Source of the DNA: Neptunitalea chrysea
GTDB taxonomy: Bacteria > Bacteroidota > Bacteroidia > Flavobacteriales > Flavobacteriaceae
Reading direction: 5' to 3'
DNA length: 64,000 nt
NCBI RefSeq assembly: GCF_027924145.1
Contig: NZ_BRVP01000006.1
Location: 62,001 to 126,000, forward strand
The position numbers and the translations under genes were made by a program. The notes below the pieces were generated by a model that saw nothing but the letters and a program-made list of their open reading frames with translations, was not told where the DNA came from and did no database searches. Positions 26,087 through 35,463 of this stretch are shown in pieces (the first letter of the stretch is position 1; each line of letters opens with the position of its first letter).

Positions 26087-27068
26087 ATTGTCGGGTAAAG
26101 GAAAAACCGTTACTACTATCGAAGAGTTAGGAATGCGGTTAGAGAAAGATGGTTACCATATTTGGTATGCCTCATCCATAGAAAACAAAGTTTTACGAAT
26201 GCTGGATATGGTTCTTGTTTTTTTTAAAAGAGTCTCGCAAACAGATATTGTTTTAATTGACACTTACAGTACATTTAATTTTTATTACGCAGTTATTATA
26301 GCGTTATTATGTAGCTTAAAAAAACTACCATACATTCCTATTTTGCATGGGGGAAATTTGGAAAATCGTTTAAGGAATTCACATAAATTATCGAAAAAAC
26401 TTTTTAGTAAGTCGTATACAAACATAGCGCCCTCAAGATTTTTAGAAACTACTTTTAAAAAATATGGATATACAAATCTTACTTATATACCTAACGCTAT
26501 AGAACTTACTAATTACCCGTTTAAAAAAAGAGAGTCAGTTTCTTGCAAATTATTGTGGGTACGTTCTTTTGCCTCTTTATATAATCCTGTAATGGCTGTA
26601 AAAGTTTGCGAGACCTTAATCGCAAGAGGGTATAAAGCTGAGCTATGTATGGTAGGACCAGATAAGGATGGAAGTTTAGAAACATGTAAATCATATGCTT
26701 TAAAAAATAATATTCCAGTGACTTTTACAGGATTGTTATCAAAACAAGAATGGATTGATTTATCTAAAGACTATGATGTATTTATTAATACCACAACCAT
26801 TGATAATACCCCAGTAAGTGTTTTAGAAGCAATGGCTTTAGGCTTGCCGGTACTATCTACGAATGTAGGAGGTATCCCTTTTTTAATAGAACACGGGGAA
26901 AACGGTTGGTTAGTGGGTTCTAATCAAATAGAAGAAATGGTTGAGGGAGTGAAATATTTGTTAGATAATTCAGAAAAAATGAAGAGTATTACAGCTAATG
27001 CGAGAGCATTTGTTGAAGATATGGACTGGGAAGTAGTTAAATTAACGTGGAATAAGTTGCTACAATAG
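26046..27068 (+). CDS. Glycosyltransferase family 4
   Basis: The 340-residue GT-B protein begins KNVLYIGNKLSGKGKTVT and has YIPILHGGNLENRL, NIAPSRFLE, TYIPNAIEL, LLWVRSFASLYNP, LCMVGPDKDGS, VFINTTTIDNTPVSVLEAMA with E-x7-G type ending, and NVGGIPFLIEHGENGWLV. This is the GT4 pattern. It overlaps the upstream membrane protein gene by 41 bp, which is long for this operon. A later start would remove the first beta strand, so I keep the ATG at 26046. Confidence 0.9.
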   Translation: MKNVKKNVLYIGNKLSGKGKTVTTIEELGMRLEKDGYHIWYASSIENKVLRMLDMVLVFFKRVSQTDIVLIDTYSTFNFYYAVIIALLCSLKKLPYIPILHGGNLENRLRNSHKLSKKLFSKSYTNIAPSRFLETTFKKYGYTNLTYIPNAIELTNYPFKKRESVSCKLLWVRSFASLYNPVMAVKVCETLIARGYKAELCMVGPDKDGSLETCKSYALKNNIPVTFTGLLSKQEWIDLSKDYDVFINTTTIDNTPVSVLEAMALGLPVLSTNVGGIPFLIEHGENGWLVGSNQIEEMVEGVKYLLDNSEKMKSITANARAFVEDMDWEVVKLTWNKLLQ

Positions 27069-27070
27069 GG

Positions 27071-28357
27071 ATGCGTATATTCAAATCAATATATAATTTA
27101 GGGGAACGATTTAGGAATCCTTCTTTGCATAAACATTTTTTGTTTTTAAAAGAGACAGAAAGGTGGAGTATGGAAGCACTTCAAAACTATCAGTTAAAGC
27201 AACTTAAAATATTGGTAAAGCACGCCTATGAAACGGTTCCTTATTACAAACAAAAATGGGATGAGCTAGGCATAACAAGCAGTCATATACAAACATTAAA
27301 GGATCTTGAGAAATTACCAGTACTTACCAAAAAGGAATTGTTGGCGAATGTAAATTACCTTCATAGTTCTAAGGAGTTTAAAAAGCAATTTAACGCTGTT
27401 ACCTCGGGTACATCAGGTGATAGTTTGAAATTTTTAAGAGAAGAATCGGCAGATTCTTTTAATAGAGCCTCTATAAAAAGAGGATATAGCTGGTATGGGG
27501 TTCAACCTTGGGAATATAACGGATACTTTTGGGGGTTTAATTTTAGTGGTTTATCACAAGTAAAGACGAAGTTACTAGATGTTTTACAGAATCGATTTAG
27601 GCTATTTAGTTATGAAAATGATAATCTTAAAACATTTTGTAAAAAACTTCAAAAAGCATCTTATGTACATGGGTATTCTTCTATGATATACCAAACGGCT
27701 AAAATGATTTTGGAGAAAGATTTACCAAAGCCAACTAAATTGAAAATGGTAAAAGGGACTTCTGAAAAAATTTATGAAAGTTATAGAGATACGGTTGTTA
27801 AGGCTTTCGGAAAACCAATTATTAGTGAGTATGGAGCAACAGAATCTGGTATTATTGCTTTTGAATGTCCGTACGGGAACATGCACATTAATATGGAGGG
27901 TGTTATAGTAGAAGAAATAGAAAATCGGATTGTTATCACCAATTTGAGCCTTTTTAAATTTCCTATTATACGTTATGAACTAGGTGACTATATAGAACTG
28001 CTAGATACATCGGAGTTATGTACCTGTGGAATGAAGCATACTATCTTAAAAGAAGTAACGGGGCGCATAGGTGAGGCAGTAAGAGGTGTAGAAAATGAAT
28101 ATCCAAGTTTATATTTCTATTATATTTTTAAAAATTTAGCAACTCATAATAAATTAAAGCTCACGTACTATATCGAACAGCATAAGAAGGGAGAACTTTT
28201 ATTTTATATAGAAGAAGAAATAACAACTAACCAAGTAAAGTTACTGGAAAAAGAAATAGATAAGTATTTCAAGGGTGATGTAGTTTATTTCATCGAAAAA
28301 GGAAATGGGGAAAGCAAAAGAAATGGTAAAATTAAAAGTTTTAAATCTTATATTTGA
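27071..28357 (+). CDS. CapK/PaaK-like adenylate-forming enzyme
   Basis: The 428-residue protein belongs to the phenylacetate-CoA ligase/coenzyme F390 synthetase-like group, whose members in polysaccharide loci are called CapK. The N-terminus has the typical LVKHAYETVPYYKQKW. The nucleotide-binding loop TSGTSGDSLKF is at about 115-125, SEYGATESG is the A5-type motif, and RYELGDYIEL the A7/A8-type motif. A Cys pair (LCTCGMKH) near residue 317 could bind zinc, as in other members. It lies 2 bp after a GT4 gene and directly before the initiating transferase gene. A role in attaching an acyl or amino-acid group to a sugar is plausible but has not been proven for the group. Confidence 0.8.
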   Translation: MRIFKSIYNLGERFRNPSLHKHFLFLKETERWSMEALQNYQLKQLKILVKHAYETVPYYKQKWDELGITSSHIQTLKDLEKLPVLTKKELLANVNYLHSSKEFKKQFNAVTSGTSGDSLKFLREESADSFNRASIKRGYSWYGVQPWEYNGYFWGFNFSGLSQVKTKLLDVLQNRFRLFSYENDNLKTFCKKLQKASYVHGYSSMIYQTAKMILEKDLPKPTKLKMVKGTSEKIYESYRDTVVKAFGKPIISEYGATESGIIAFECPYGNMHINMEGVIVEEIENRIVITNLSLFKFPIIRYELGDYIELLDTSELCTCGMKHTILKEVTGRIGEAVRGVENEYPSLYFYYIFKNLATHNKLKLTYYIEQHKKGELLFYIEEEITTNQVKLLEKEIDKYFKGDVVYFIEKGNGESKRNGKIKSFKSYI

Positions 28358-28362
28358 CCCCT

Positions 28363-29751
28363 ATGTCATCAACAAAGAGTAATATCCATCTTGAATTATC
28401 TGAACGGATTATATTATTAAGAATATTTGATAATGTATTTATCCTGTTTGGGTTGATTTTGGTTGGTGAAATTTTTCAATTTGATTATTTTCTAATCAGT
28501 TCTACCAACTGGTATTGGGTGTTTGTGTTACTTCTGTATTACAATGTTTTTGCAACAGTTTTAGAGATGTATAATCTGCAAAAAGTAGCTAAATCAGATC
28601 AAATAATACAGAATGTTTTAGTAGTGGCTTCTTTAACCACATTGTTTTTTCTTTTAACGCCATACTATACACCGGTATTACCGGATAACCGTATGCAGTT
28701 GATTTATTTTTATTTGGCGGTAACTATGTCGTTAATGTCTTGGAGGTATTGTTATGTGTTTTTTGTGTCGTCTCCTAGATTTTACAAAACTATATTACTG
28801 GTAGGTACTGCTTCTGAAGTAGAATTAATGGTAAAAACCATTACTAATGATGCTTTAACCTTTGTAATAACAGGAGCCGTAATTACTGATAATTCGGAGT
28901 TAAAAGATGTAAAAGTTACTATTATTCCTTTTGATAAGCTATTTCAAACAGTTGGAGAACAAAAGGTTTCAGAAGTGATAGTAGCTTCAAACAGTAAAGT
29001 AGAATTTCCTGAGCAAATAGTAGATGTACTTATTCGATTGTTAGAAAAAGGTGTGCCGATTAAAGAGTATACTCATGTTTATGAAGATCTTACAAATAGA
29101 GTTCCGGTACAATATGTTGGTAAAGATTTTTATAAATACTTTCCTTTTAGTAGAAGTAATCAAAACCGCTTGTATTTATTCTTTAGTAGGTTATTAGACA
29201 TCTTATTATCTTTTATAGGTTTAATAGGGTTGTTAATATGTTTTCCTGTTATTATCATAGGTAACTTAATAGGGAATAGAGGACCATTGTTTTATGTACA
29301 AGAGCGTGTGGGTAAGAATGGAGAGTATTTTAAAATAATTAAATTGCGAAGCATGGTGGTTGATGCTGAAAAACAGGGTGCTGTTTGGGCGCAACAAAAT
29401 GACCCGAGAATCACACTTTTTGGAAATTTTTTAAGAAAGTCGAGATTAGATGAAATGCCTCAGTTTATTAATGTTCTTAAAGGTGAAATGAGTATGATTG
29501 GTCCTAGGCCTGAAAGACCTGTGTTTGTAAGAGATCTTTCAAAAGTAATACCTTTTTATGAAGTTAGACATATGATAAAACCAGGGGTTACCGGTTGGGC
29601 TCAGGTAAGCACAGAGTATGGAGCATCTGAAGAAGATAGCTTAAAAAAATTGCAATACGATTTATATTATATTAAGCATAGAAGTGCTTTTATGGACATA
29701 AATATTATTTTTAAAACACTTAGTACCATCCTATTTTATCGTGGTAGATAA
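28363..29751 (+). CDS. Undecaprenyl-phosphate glycosylphosphotransferase (WbaP/WcaJ type)
   Basis: The 462-residue protein has four to five N-terminal membrane segments (to about residue 140) and a soluble middle domain. The C-terminal bacterial sugar transferase domain (PF02397) contains RLLDILLSFIGLIGL, LFYVQERVGKNG, KLRSMV, RKSRLDEMPQFINVL and MIGPRPERP. It starts synthesis of the repeat unit by moving a sugar-1-phosphate from a UDP-sugar to undecaprenyl phosphate at the inner membrane. The whole domain order is that of EPS-type polyprenyl glycosylphosphotransferases. I use ATG 28363, not the TTG at 28354 that would overlap the upstream gene. It is the last gene of the block, and no hairpin follows within the next 80 bp. 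Confidence 0.92.
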   Translation: MSSTKSNIHLELSERIILLRIFDNVFILFGLILVGEIFQFDYFLISSTNWYWVFVLLLYYNVFATVLEMYNLQKVAKSDQIIQNVLVVASLTTLFFLLTPYYTPVLPDNRMQLIYFYLAVTMSLMSWRYCYVFFVSSPRFYKTILLVGTASEVELMVKTITNDALTFVITGAVITDNSELKDVKVTIIPFDKLFQTVGEQKVSEVIVASNSKVEFPEQIVDVLIRLLEKGVPIKEYTHVYEDLTNRVPVQYVGKDFYKYFPFSRSNQNRLYLFFSRLLDILLSFIGLIGLLICFPVIIIGNLIGNRGPLFYVQERVGKNGEYFKIIKLRSMVVDAEKQGAVWAQQNDPRITLFGNFLRKSRLDEMPQFINVLKGEMSMIGPRPERPVFVRDLSKVIPFYEVRHMIKPGVTGWAQVSTEYGASEEDSLKKLQYDLYYIKHRSAFMDINIIFKTLSTILFYRGR

Positions 29752-29834
29752 ATAATATTTATGTTAGTTATAATTTGCGTAAAACAATATCTTATCTAAA
29801 ATAGAGTTTATATATCTGATGAAAAGTAAGATAT

Positions 29835-30917
29835 TTGCTAAAATTTGAATCGTTGAGAAATCCATTTTTCCTTATTTTAATACTATTTACAGCTTCATTT
29901 GCTTTTGGGCAAACTACTAAATATTCAAATGAGTTTATGAATATTGGGGTAGATGCTAGAGCTTTTGGAATGGCTAATGCTGTAGTTGCACATACCGATG
30001 ATGTAAATTCGGGATACTGGAATCCTGCAGGATTAATACATCTTGAAGATAAGCAAATAGCGTTAATGCATGCTGCTTATTTTGCTAATATAGCCCAGTA
30101 TGATTACGTTGGTTTTGCTATGCCTATAGATCATTATAGTGCTTTAGGGGTGTCTTTTATTAGGTTTGGAGTAGATGATATTATGAATACGACTCAATTA
30201 ATAGATTCGCAAGGTAATATTGATTATGATAGAATCTCATTATTTTCTGCGGCTGATTACGGAGTTGTTTTCTCTTATACACGTAAGCCGGTAACTAATG
30301 ATTATCTTTCTTATGGGGGAAATGCCAAAGTAATTAGACGAGTAATTGGTGATTTTGCAAGTTCATGGGGTTTTGGGTTCGACTTAGCTTTGCAGTATCA
30401 AAGAGACGATTGGTCTTTTGGGGTTATGTTGCGTGACATTACTACCACCTATAATACATGGCAAATTGATGAAGATATTTTTGATGGGGTAAGTGATCAG
30501 ATTCCAGAACAAGAAATACCTGAGACTACCGAGGTTACTTTACCCAAGGCTCAAATTGGGGTGAGTAGAAAATTTGTTTTCAATTTTGATTATACCTTAT
30601 TGGCTGAGGTAGATTTAAATATGAGATTTGCAGAAACCAACGATATATTTTCGTCTGAAAGTGTAAGTATGACTCCTGCAGTTGGTTTTGAGTTTGGTTA
30701 TAGAGATATGGTTTTTGTAAGAGCTGGGGCTGGTAACTTTCAAAATGAATTGCAATTAGACGGATCTGAAAATATGAGTTTTCAGCCTAATATTGGTGCT
30801 GGTTTCCGTTATAAAAGTATTCAGGTAGATTATGCGTTAACAGATATAGGAGATCAAAGTGCGGCAATTTATTCAAATGTTTTTTCTGTTAGGGTAGATT
30901 GGAAATTATTTAGGTAA
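29835..30917 (+). CDS. PorV/PorQ-family outer membrane protein
   Basis: The predicted 360-residue protein has a signal peptide (hydrophobic FFLILILFTASFAFGQ, cleavage after the Ala/Gly-Gln region at about residue 25). The mature start NIGVDARAFGMANAVVA and SGYWNPAGL are typical of the PorV/PorQ (UPF0164) beta-barrel proteins of Bacteroidota, some of which serve type IX secretion. The remainder shows alternating strands with aromatic residues and a terminal VRVDWKLFR. This gene has no ATG or GTG start before the signal peptide in this frame; the only candidates are TTG at 29835 or 29853, while an ATG at 29819 is in another frame and runs only nine codons. Whether it is a true T9SS component or only a paralogue is not clear. 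Confidence 0.8.
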   Translation: MLKFESLRNPFFLILILFTASFAFGQTTKYSNEFMNIGVDARAFGMANAVVAHTDDVNSGYWNPAGLIHLEDKQIALMHAAYFANIAQYDYVGFAMPIDHYSALGVSFIRFGVDDIMNTTQLIDSQGNIDYDRISLFSAADYGVVFSYTRKPVTNDYLSYGGNAKVIRRVIGDFASSWGFGFDLALQYQRDDWSFGVMLRDITTTYNTWQIDEDIFDGVSDQIPEQEIPETTEVTLPKAQIGVSRKFVFNFDYTLLAEVDLNMRFAETNDIFSSESVSMTPAVGFEFGYRDMVFVRAGAGNFQNELQLDGSENMSFQPNIGAGFRYKSIQVDYALTDIGDQSAAIYSNVFSVRVDWKLFR

Positions 30918-30947
30918 CTTGCAGATTATATAGAAGTACTATACCCA

Positions 30948-32534
30948 ATGAAAAACTCTTATGTACTAGCACTGTTATCAGGTGTTTTGTTAGCTATGTC
31001 ATGGCCGACATATGGCGTATCCCTTTTTATTTTTATTGCTTTTGTACCTTTATTGTTAGTAGAAAATTCCATTAGAACTTCTAATGTTAAAAGGAAAAAG
31101 AGAAAGGTATTAGCAAATGCTTACGTTACTTTTTTTGTTTGGAATATTTGCACTACTTGGTGGATCTATTATTCAACCGCAATAGGTATGGTGTTTGCTG
31201 TGGTAGTTAATTCACTTTTAATGGCGTTGATATTTTTGTTATATCATGTTGTTGCTGCTAGAGTTTCTAGCAAAATATACTATATTTTTCTTCCGGCCAT
31301 TTGGATAGCTTTTGAGAAATTTCATCTGAACTGGGATTTTTCATGGCCATGGTTAAATCTAGGAAATGTTTTTGCTACGTCAACCAACCTAATTCAATGG
31401 TATGAATATACCGGAAGTTTTGGTGGCTCTCTATGGGTTTGGGTAGTGAATATTATATTTTTTAAAGGACTTTTACTGTACCTTGATAAAAGAGCGCTTA
31501 AAGCTATTCAAAAACCATTGATTAAAGGACTTTTATTTATAGCAGTTCCAGTGATTATTTCTCTTGCTATAAAATTAAATTACGAAGAAAAAAACGATCC
31601 GTTATCTGCTGTTATACTCCAACCAAATATAGATCCATACGCAGAGAAGTATGATATGACCAATACTGATATTAGCAGATTACTTATAAAATTAGCCGCT
31701 AAAAATGTAGATAGTACTACTGATATAATTATTGCTCCTGAAACGGTTTTTGCCGAAAATACGCCCCTTAAAAGATATGAAAGGATAATGGCATTTTATC
31801 AGTTTCGAAAATTTTTAAGAGCCTATCCTAAGGCTCATTTTTTAGGAGGTATTTCACTTTATGAAATCGTCAAAGATGAAAGTAAAATTACGTATCAGTC
31901 AAACAAACTAAAGGACGGTGTTTGGTATAACGATTTTAACTCTGCCTTTTTGCTTGGTACTGATACCGATAGCATACCTTTGTATCATAAATCTAAGTTA
32001 GTAGTAGGAGTAGAAAACTTTCCTTATAAATGGTTGTTTGAGCCCATTTTTGGTGATATGATGTTAGATTTAGGAGGAACCGTGGCTATGAAGACCACAC
32101 AAGAAGATAGAACTCCTTTTACAACAGATACCTATAGTGTTGCCCCTGTAATATGTTACGAATCGGTATATGGTGAGTTTGTGTCTAAATATGTATATAA
32201 TGGAGCTGAGTTTTTGGCTATTATAACGAATGATGCTTGGTGGAGTGATACTCAGGGACATAAGCAACATTTAGCATATGCATGCTTACGAGCTATAGAG
32301 ACTAGAAGAAGTGTTATAAGAAGTGCTAATACAGGTATTTCGGCAATTATAAATCAAACGGGTGAAATAGAAAAAACATTGCCTTATTTAGCGCAAGGGG
32401 CAATAAAAGGTAGTGTTAATCTTAATAAGCAACTAACATTTTATGTGAAATATGGTGATTATATTGCACGTATAGCCGTATTTTTTAGTGTTGTTATCTT
32501 CTTATCAGCTTTTGTTAGAAGAAGAAATACCTAA
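30948..32534 (+). CDS. lnt: Apolipoprotein N-acyltransferase
   Basis: The 528-residue integral membrane enzyme N-acylates the lipid-modified cysteine of lipoproteins in the inner membrane. About six to seven N-terminal membrane helices are followed by a nitrilase-type (CN_hydrolase) domain from about 215 to 490, and a final helix. The catalytic triad is readable: Glu265 in APETVF, Lys348 in YHKSKLV and Cys403 in ICYESVYG. Length agrees with the family. It lies 30 bp after the PorV/PorQ-like gene and 32 bp before pssA, probably in one transcript. Confidence 0.95.
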   Translation: MKNSYVLALLSGVLLAMSWPTYGVSLFIFIAFVPLLLVENSIRTSNVKRKKRKVLANAYVTFFVWNICTTWWIYYSTAIGMVFAVVVNSLLMALIFLLYHVVAARVSSKIYYIFLPAIWIAFEKFHLNWDFSWPWLNLGNVFATSTNLIQWYEYTGSFGGSLWVWVVNIIFFKGLLLYLDKRALKAIQKPLIKGLLFIAVPVIISLAIKLNYEEKNDPLSAVILQPNIDPYAEKYDMTNTDISRLLIKLAAKNVDSTTDIIIAPETVFAENTPLKRYERIMAFYQFRKFLRAYPKAHFLGGISLYEIVKDESKITYQSNKLKDGVWYNDFNSAFLLGTDTDSIPLYHKSKLVVGVENFPYKWLFEPIFGDMMLDLGGTVAMKTTQEDRTPFTTDTYSVAPVICYESVYGEFVSKYVYNGAEFLAIITNDAWWSDTQGHKQHLAYACLRAIETRRSVIRSANTGISAIINQTGEIEKTLPYLAQGAIKGSVNLNKQLTFYVKYGDYIARIAVFFSVVIFLSAFVRRRNT

Positions 32535-32566
32535 GTTTGTAGTTATATTTTAATTAGTTGTTTACA

Positions 32567-33301
32567 ATGAGAAAACATATTCCTAACCTTATTACACTTT
32601 TAAATTTATTTAGCGGATGTATAGCTGTAATTTTCGCTGTAAACGATGATTTGGAGTATGCGGCATATTTTGTGTTTTTAGGTATCTTTTTTGACTTTTT
32701 TGATGGTTTTGCGGCGCGTGCCTTAAAAGTGCAATCAGAGCTTGGTTTACAGCTTGACTCGTTGGCAGATATGGTTACTTCGGGGGTAGTGCCGGGTATT
32801 GCCATGTATCAAATGCTGCAATGGAGTACCGGAGATGTGGTGCCAACTACTATGACGGAGACCATGGCATGGAAGGAATTTAATTTTTTACCGTTATTTG
32901 GTTTGCTTATAACGCTGGCTTCTGCGTATCGATTGGCTAACTTTAATATTGATACAAATCAGACCAATTCATTTATAGGATTACCTACTCCTGCAAATAC
33001 ATTGCTCATATTATCCTTTCCGTTAATATTGCAATTTGAAAACGGGGAAGGGTTACATGAGTTTGTTTTAAACAAGTGGTTTTTAATCATATTAACGTTG
33101 GTGTCATCTTATATGCTTAATGCAAAGATTCCGTTATTTGCTCTTAAGTTTAAGACTTGGGGTTTTAGAACTAATGCAGTGCGCTATATTTTCTTGTTTT
33201 TATCGGTTTGTATGATTGCAACGATGCAGTATTTGGCAATTCCGTTTATTATTATTTTATATGTTGCTTTATCAATAATTGTTAAATTGATAAAATGGTA
33301 A
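32567..33301 (+). CDS. pssA: CDP-diacylglycerol--serine O-phosphatidyltransferase
   Basis: The 244-residue membrane protein has the exact CDP-alcohol phosphotransferase signature D-G-x2-A-R-x8-G-x3-D-x3-D in DFFDGFAARALKVQSELG followed by LQLDSLAD (about residues 42-65). N-terminal RKHIPNLITLLNLFSGCIA is typical of PssA. It makes phosphatidylserine from CDP-diacylglycerol and serine, and Psd (encoded at 57170-57817) then yields phosphatidylethanolamine. About six membrane helices are visible. I take ATG 32567 instead of a TTG three codons earlier. It is spaced 3 bp from the next gene. Confidence 0.95.
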   Translation: MRKHIPNLITLLNLFSGCIAVIFAVNDDLEYAAYFVFLGIFFDFFDGFAARALKVQSELGLQLDSLADMVTSGVVPGIAMYQMLQWSTGDVVPTTMTETMAWKEFNFLPLFGLLITLASAYRLANFNIDTNQTNSFIGLPTPANTLLILSFPLILQFENGEGLHEFVLNKWFLIILTLVSSYMLNAKIPLFALKFKTWGFRTNAVRYIFLFLSVCMIATMQYLAIPFIIILYVALSIIVKLIKW

Positions 33302-33304
33302 TAT

Positions 33305-34258
33305 ATGGCTGGAGGTAAAGGAAAGGATAAAGAGCATCCGTTAAAACCTTTAGGGGTAACTCCTAAAAAGGATATTGCAAAGCGTGAAACTAAAACAAAT
33401 ACAGCAGCAAAGAATGCAGTAAAAAAAAGAACTCCACAAAAAAGAAATACGACTAAGAAGAAGAAAACGGAAAGACGTTTTTCATTTGGAAAACACATTA
33501 TTTTTCCAATTTTTCTGATCGCTTTTTTATATGGATTATGGCATTATCGATATGCACTTTATTACTTTATAGAGAAGAAAGTTGAAAAGCGTTATGAAAT
33601 TTCCTTAACAGATGAGATGCGTATTTATGATGTATTGAATCGACACAATAACCATTTGTACGGTTTAGATATTTCGCATTATCAGGGGAGCATTGACTGG
33701 TCTGAATCGTTAAAAATTCAGGATAGTTTTCCGGTTTCTTTTGTGTTTGTTAGAGCTACAGCGGGAAAGGATTTAGAAGACAGAAAGTTTAAAGAGAATT
33801 GGAAGGCTTTAAAAGAGCATGGTATTATGAAAGGAGCTTATCATTATTATCGACCCAATGAAAACTCGATACAACAAGCTATAAATTTTATAAATACAGT
33901 AAGTTTAAAAAAAGGAGATTTACCTCCCGTTTTAGATATAGAGAATGTTCCTTCTACACAGTCTATAGATAGCCTTAAATTAGGACTTAGACGTTGGCTA
34001 AATCGTGTTGAAAATCATTACAAAGTGAAACCTATTATTTATAGTGGGGAAGATTTCTACAACCGGTTTTTGTATGAAGACTTTGAAGAGTACACCATCT
34101 GGATAGCGAATTATAATTTTTTTGTGGAGCGTATAGAACCCGACTGGCACTTTTGGCAGTTTACAGATAAAGCCACCGTACCAGGATGCAGAGAGCCGGT
34201 AGATGTAAACGTTTTTAATGGAGATTCTTTAAAGCTTAAAAAGCTAATACTTAAATAA
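33305..34258 (+). CDS. Membrane-anchored glycoside hydrolase family 25 (lysozyme-like)
   Basis: The 317-residue protein has a very basic N-terminus (first 60 residues, rich in Lys, Thr and Pro) and one membrane segment (IIFPIFLIAFLYGLW at about 63-77), then a GH25 domain from about 118. The family motifs are LDISHYQGSIDW, FVRATAGKD, KGAYHYYRP, PPVLDIEN with the catalytic Asp and Glu, PIIYSG and WHFWQFTD. GH25 enzymes cleave the MurNAc-GlcNAc bond of peptidoglycan. With its anchor it should face the periplasm and serve cell wall remodelling. It directly follows pssA (3 bp) and ends at a terminator shared with lptB. Confidence 0.92.
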   Translation: MAGGKGKDKEHPLKPLGVTPKKDIAKRETKTNTAAKNAVKKRTPQKRNTTKKKKTERRFSFGKHIIFPIFLIAFLYGLWHYRYALYYFIEKKVEKRYEISLTDEMRIYDVLNRHNNHLYGLDISHYQGSIDWSESLKIQDSFPVSFVFVRATAGKDLEDRKFKENWKALKEHGIMKGAYHYYRPNENSIQQAINFINTVSLKKGDLPPVLDIENVPSTQSIDSLKLGLRRWLNRVENHYKVKPIIYSGEDFYNRFLYEDFEEYTIWIANYNFFVERIEPDWHFWQFTDKATVPGCREPVDVNVFNGDSLKLKKLILK

Positions 34259-34274
34259 GATCTTTTTAAAAATA

Positions 34275-34314
34275 AATAAGGGATCATGAATTATTGAAGT
34301 CATGATCCCTTATT
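34275..34314. terminator. Bidirectional terminator between the GH25 gene and lptB
   Basis: A perfect 15-bp inverted repeat (arm AATAAGGGATCATGA, loop of 10 nt) lies between convergent genes, 16 bp after one stop and 25 bp from the other. Confidence 0.85.
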
Positions 34315-34339
34315 ATCTGTATTGTACTTAAAAAAGAAA

Positions 34340-35080
34340 TTAAAACTCTAATTTCTTTTTACGTAATTCAAAGTTTTGGCCAAGGTATACTTTACGAACC
34401 ATTTCATCTGCAGCAAGATCTTCTGGTATACCGGCTTTTAAAATACTACCTTCAAACATCAGATAGGAGCGCTCTGTAATAGCTAAAGTTTCCTGTACGT
34501 TATGGTCGGTAATTAAAATACCAATATTTTTATTTTTAAGCTGTGCAACAATACGCTGAATATCTTCTACAGCAACTGGGTCAACCCCTGCAAAAGGTTC
34601 ATCAAGTAAAATAAAACTTGGGTCGGTGGCCAAGGCACGGGCAATCTCAGTTCTACGTCGTTCCCCACCCGATAACAAATCACCTCTGTTTTTTCTAATA
34701 TGGTTTAAGCTAAACTCGTCAATTAGCGCGTCCATTTTTTTAATCTGTTCCGCTTTAGAAAGTTTGGTTAACTGAAGCACGCTCATAATGTTATCTTCAA
34801 TACTCATTTTTCTAAAAACAGATGCTTCCTGCGCCAAATAACCAATTCCGTTTTGAGCACGTTTGTACATTGGGTAGTTGGTTATTTCTTTATCGTCTAG
34901 GTAAATTTTTCCTCCGTTGGGTTTAATAAGTCCAACAATCATATAGAAAGAGGTAGTTTTTCCGGCACCGTTTGGGCCTAATAAACCAACAATTTCTCCT
35001 TTGTTAACTTCTAAAGAAATTCCTTTAACTACTTTTCGCCCTTTATAGGCTTTCATTATATTATCTGCTCGTAACTTCAT
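34340..35080 (-). CDS. lptB: LPS export ABC transporter ATP-binding protein
   Basis: A 246-residue ABC ATPase that powers extraction of lipopolysaccharide from the inner membrane with LptFG and LptC. It has Walker A GPNGAGKTT at about 35-43, the Q-loop YLAQEASVFRKMS (typical of LptB), signature LLSGGERRR, Walker B FILLDEPFAGVDP and the H-loop ITDHNVQ. The frame is open further upstream, but the ATG at 35080 gives the family's usual start (MKLRADNIMKAY) and leaves a 32-bp gap to the preceding gene. It is the last gene of a four-gene minus-strand group. Confidence 0.96.
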   Translation of the reverse strand: MKLRADNIMKAYKGRKVVKGISLEVNKGEIVGLLGPNGAGKTTSFYMIVGLIKPNGGKIYLDDKEITNYPMYKRAQNGIGYLAQEASVFRKMSIEDNIMSVLQLTKLSKAEQIKKMDALIDEFSLNHIRKNRGDLLSGGERRRTEIARALATDPSFILLDEPFAGVDPVAVEDIQRIVAQLKNKNIGILITDHNVQETLAITERSYLMFEGSILKAGIPEDLAADEMVRKVYLGQNFELRKKKLEF

Positions 35081-35112
35081 GCTTTTAATAAAAGTGTTGT
35101 AAAAGTAACTTT

Positions 35113-35463
35113 TTATTCTGTTTTTTCCTGTAGGGCATCCCAAAATTCGTAAGCTCTTCTTAGGTGAGGTATTACAATTGTACCTCCTACTAGTGTAGCT
35201 ATGCTTAAGGCTTCTATTACTTCCTCAGAAGTAAGTCCGGATTCTTTACACGATTTTAAATGATACTTCACACAGTCATCACAGCGCAATACTGTAGAAG
35301 CTACCAAACCTAATAACTCTTTGGTTTTTACATCTAAAGCACCTGCTGCAAAGGCGTTGGTATCCAGATTAAAGATTCTTTTAATAATTTTGTTATTGTC
35401 ATTTAGAATACGGTCGTTCATTTTAGACCTGTATGCATCAAATTCTTCAACTAAATCGCTCAT
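35113..35463 (-). CDS. Carboxymuconolactone decarboxylase/AhpD-like protein
   Basis: The 116-residue protein belongs to the AhpD-like CMD superfamily (PF02627). It has LVASTVLRCDDCVKYHLKSC with a redox-type C-x2-C (about 59-62) and the downstream His, then GLTSEEVIEALSIATLVGG. This is the pattern of small disulfide-reductase-like members. The exact role is unknown; a thiol-based antioxidant function is inferred from the C-x2-C. The start codon overlaps the stop of tatC by one base (TAATG), so translation is coupled. Confidence 0.9.
   Translation of the reverse strand: MSDLVEEFDAYRSKMNDRILNDNNKIIKRIFNLDTNAFAAGALDVKTKELLGLVASTVLRCDDCVKYHLKSCKESGLTSEEVIEALSIATLVGGTIVIPHLRRAYEFWDALQEKTE

Noticed and set aside
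33184-33498. Phe/Val-rich minus-strand frame over the pssA/GH25 junction
   Set aside because: It spans two real genes antisense, with low-complexity translation from Lys/Thr-rich coding DNA.
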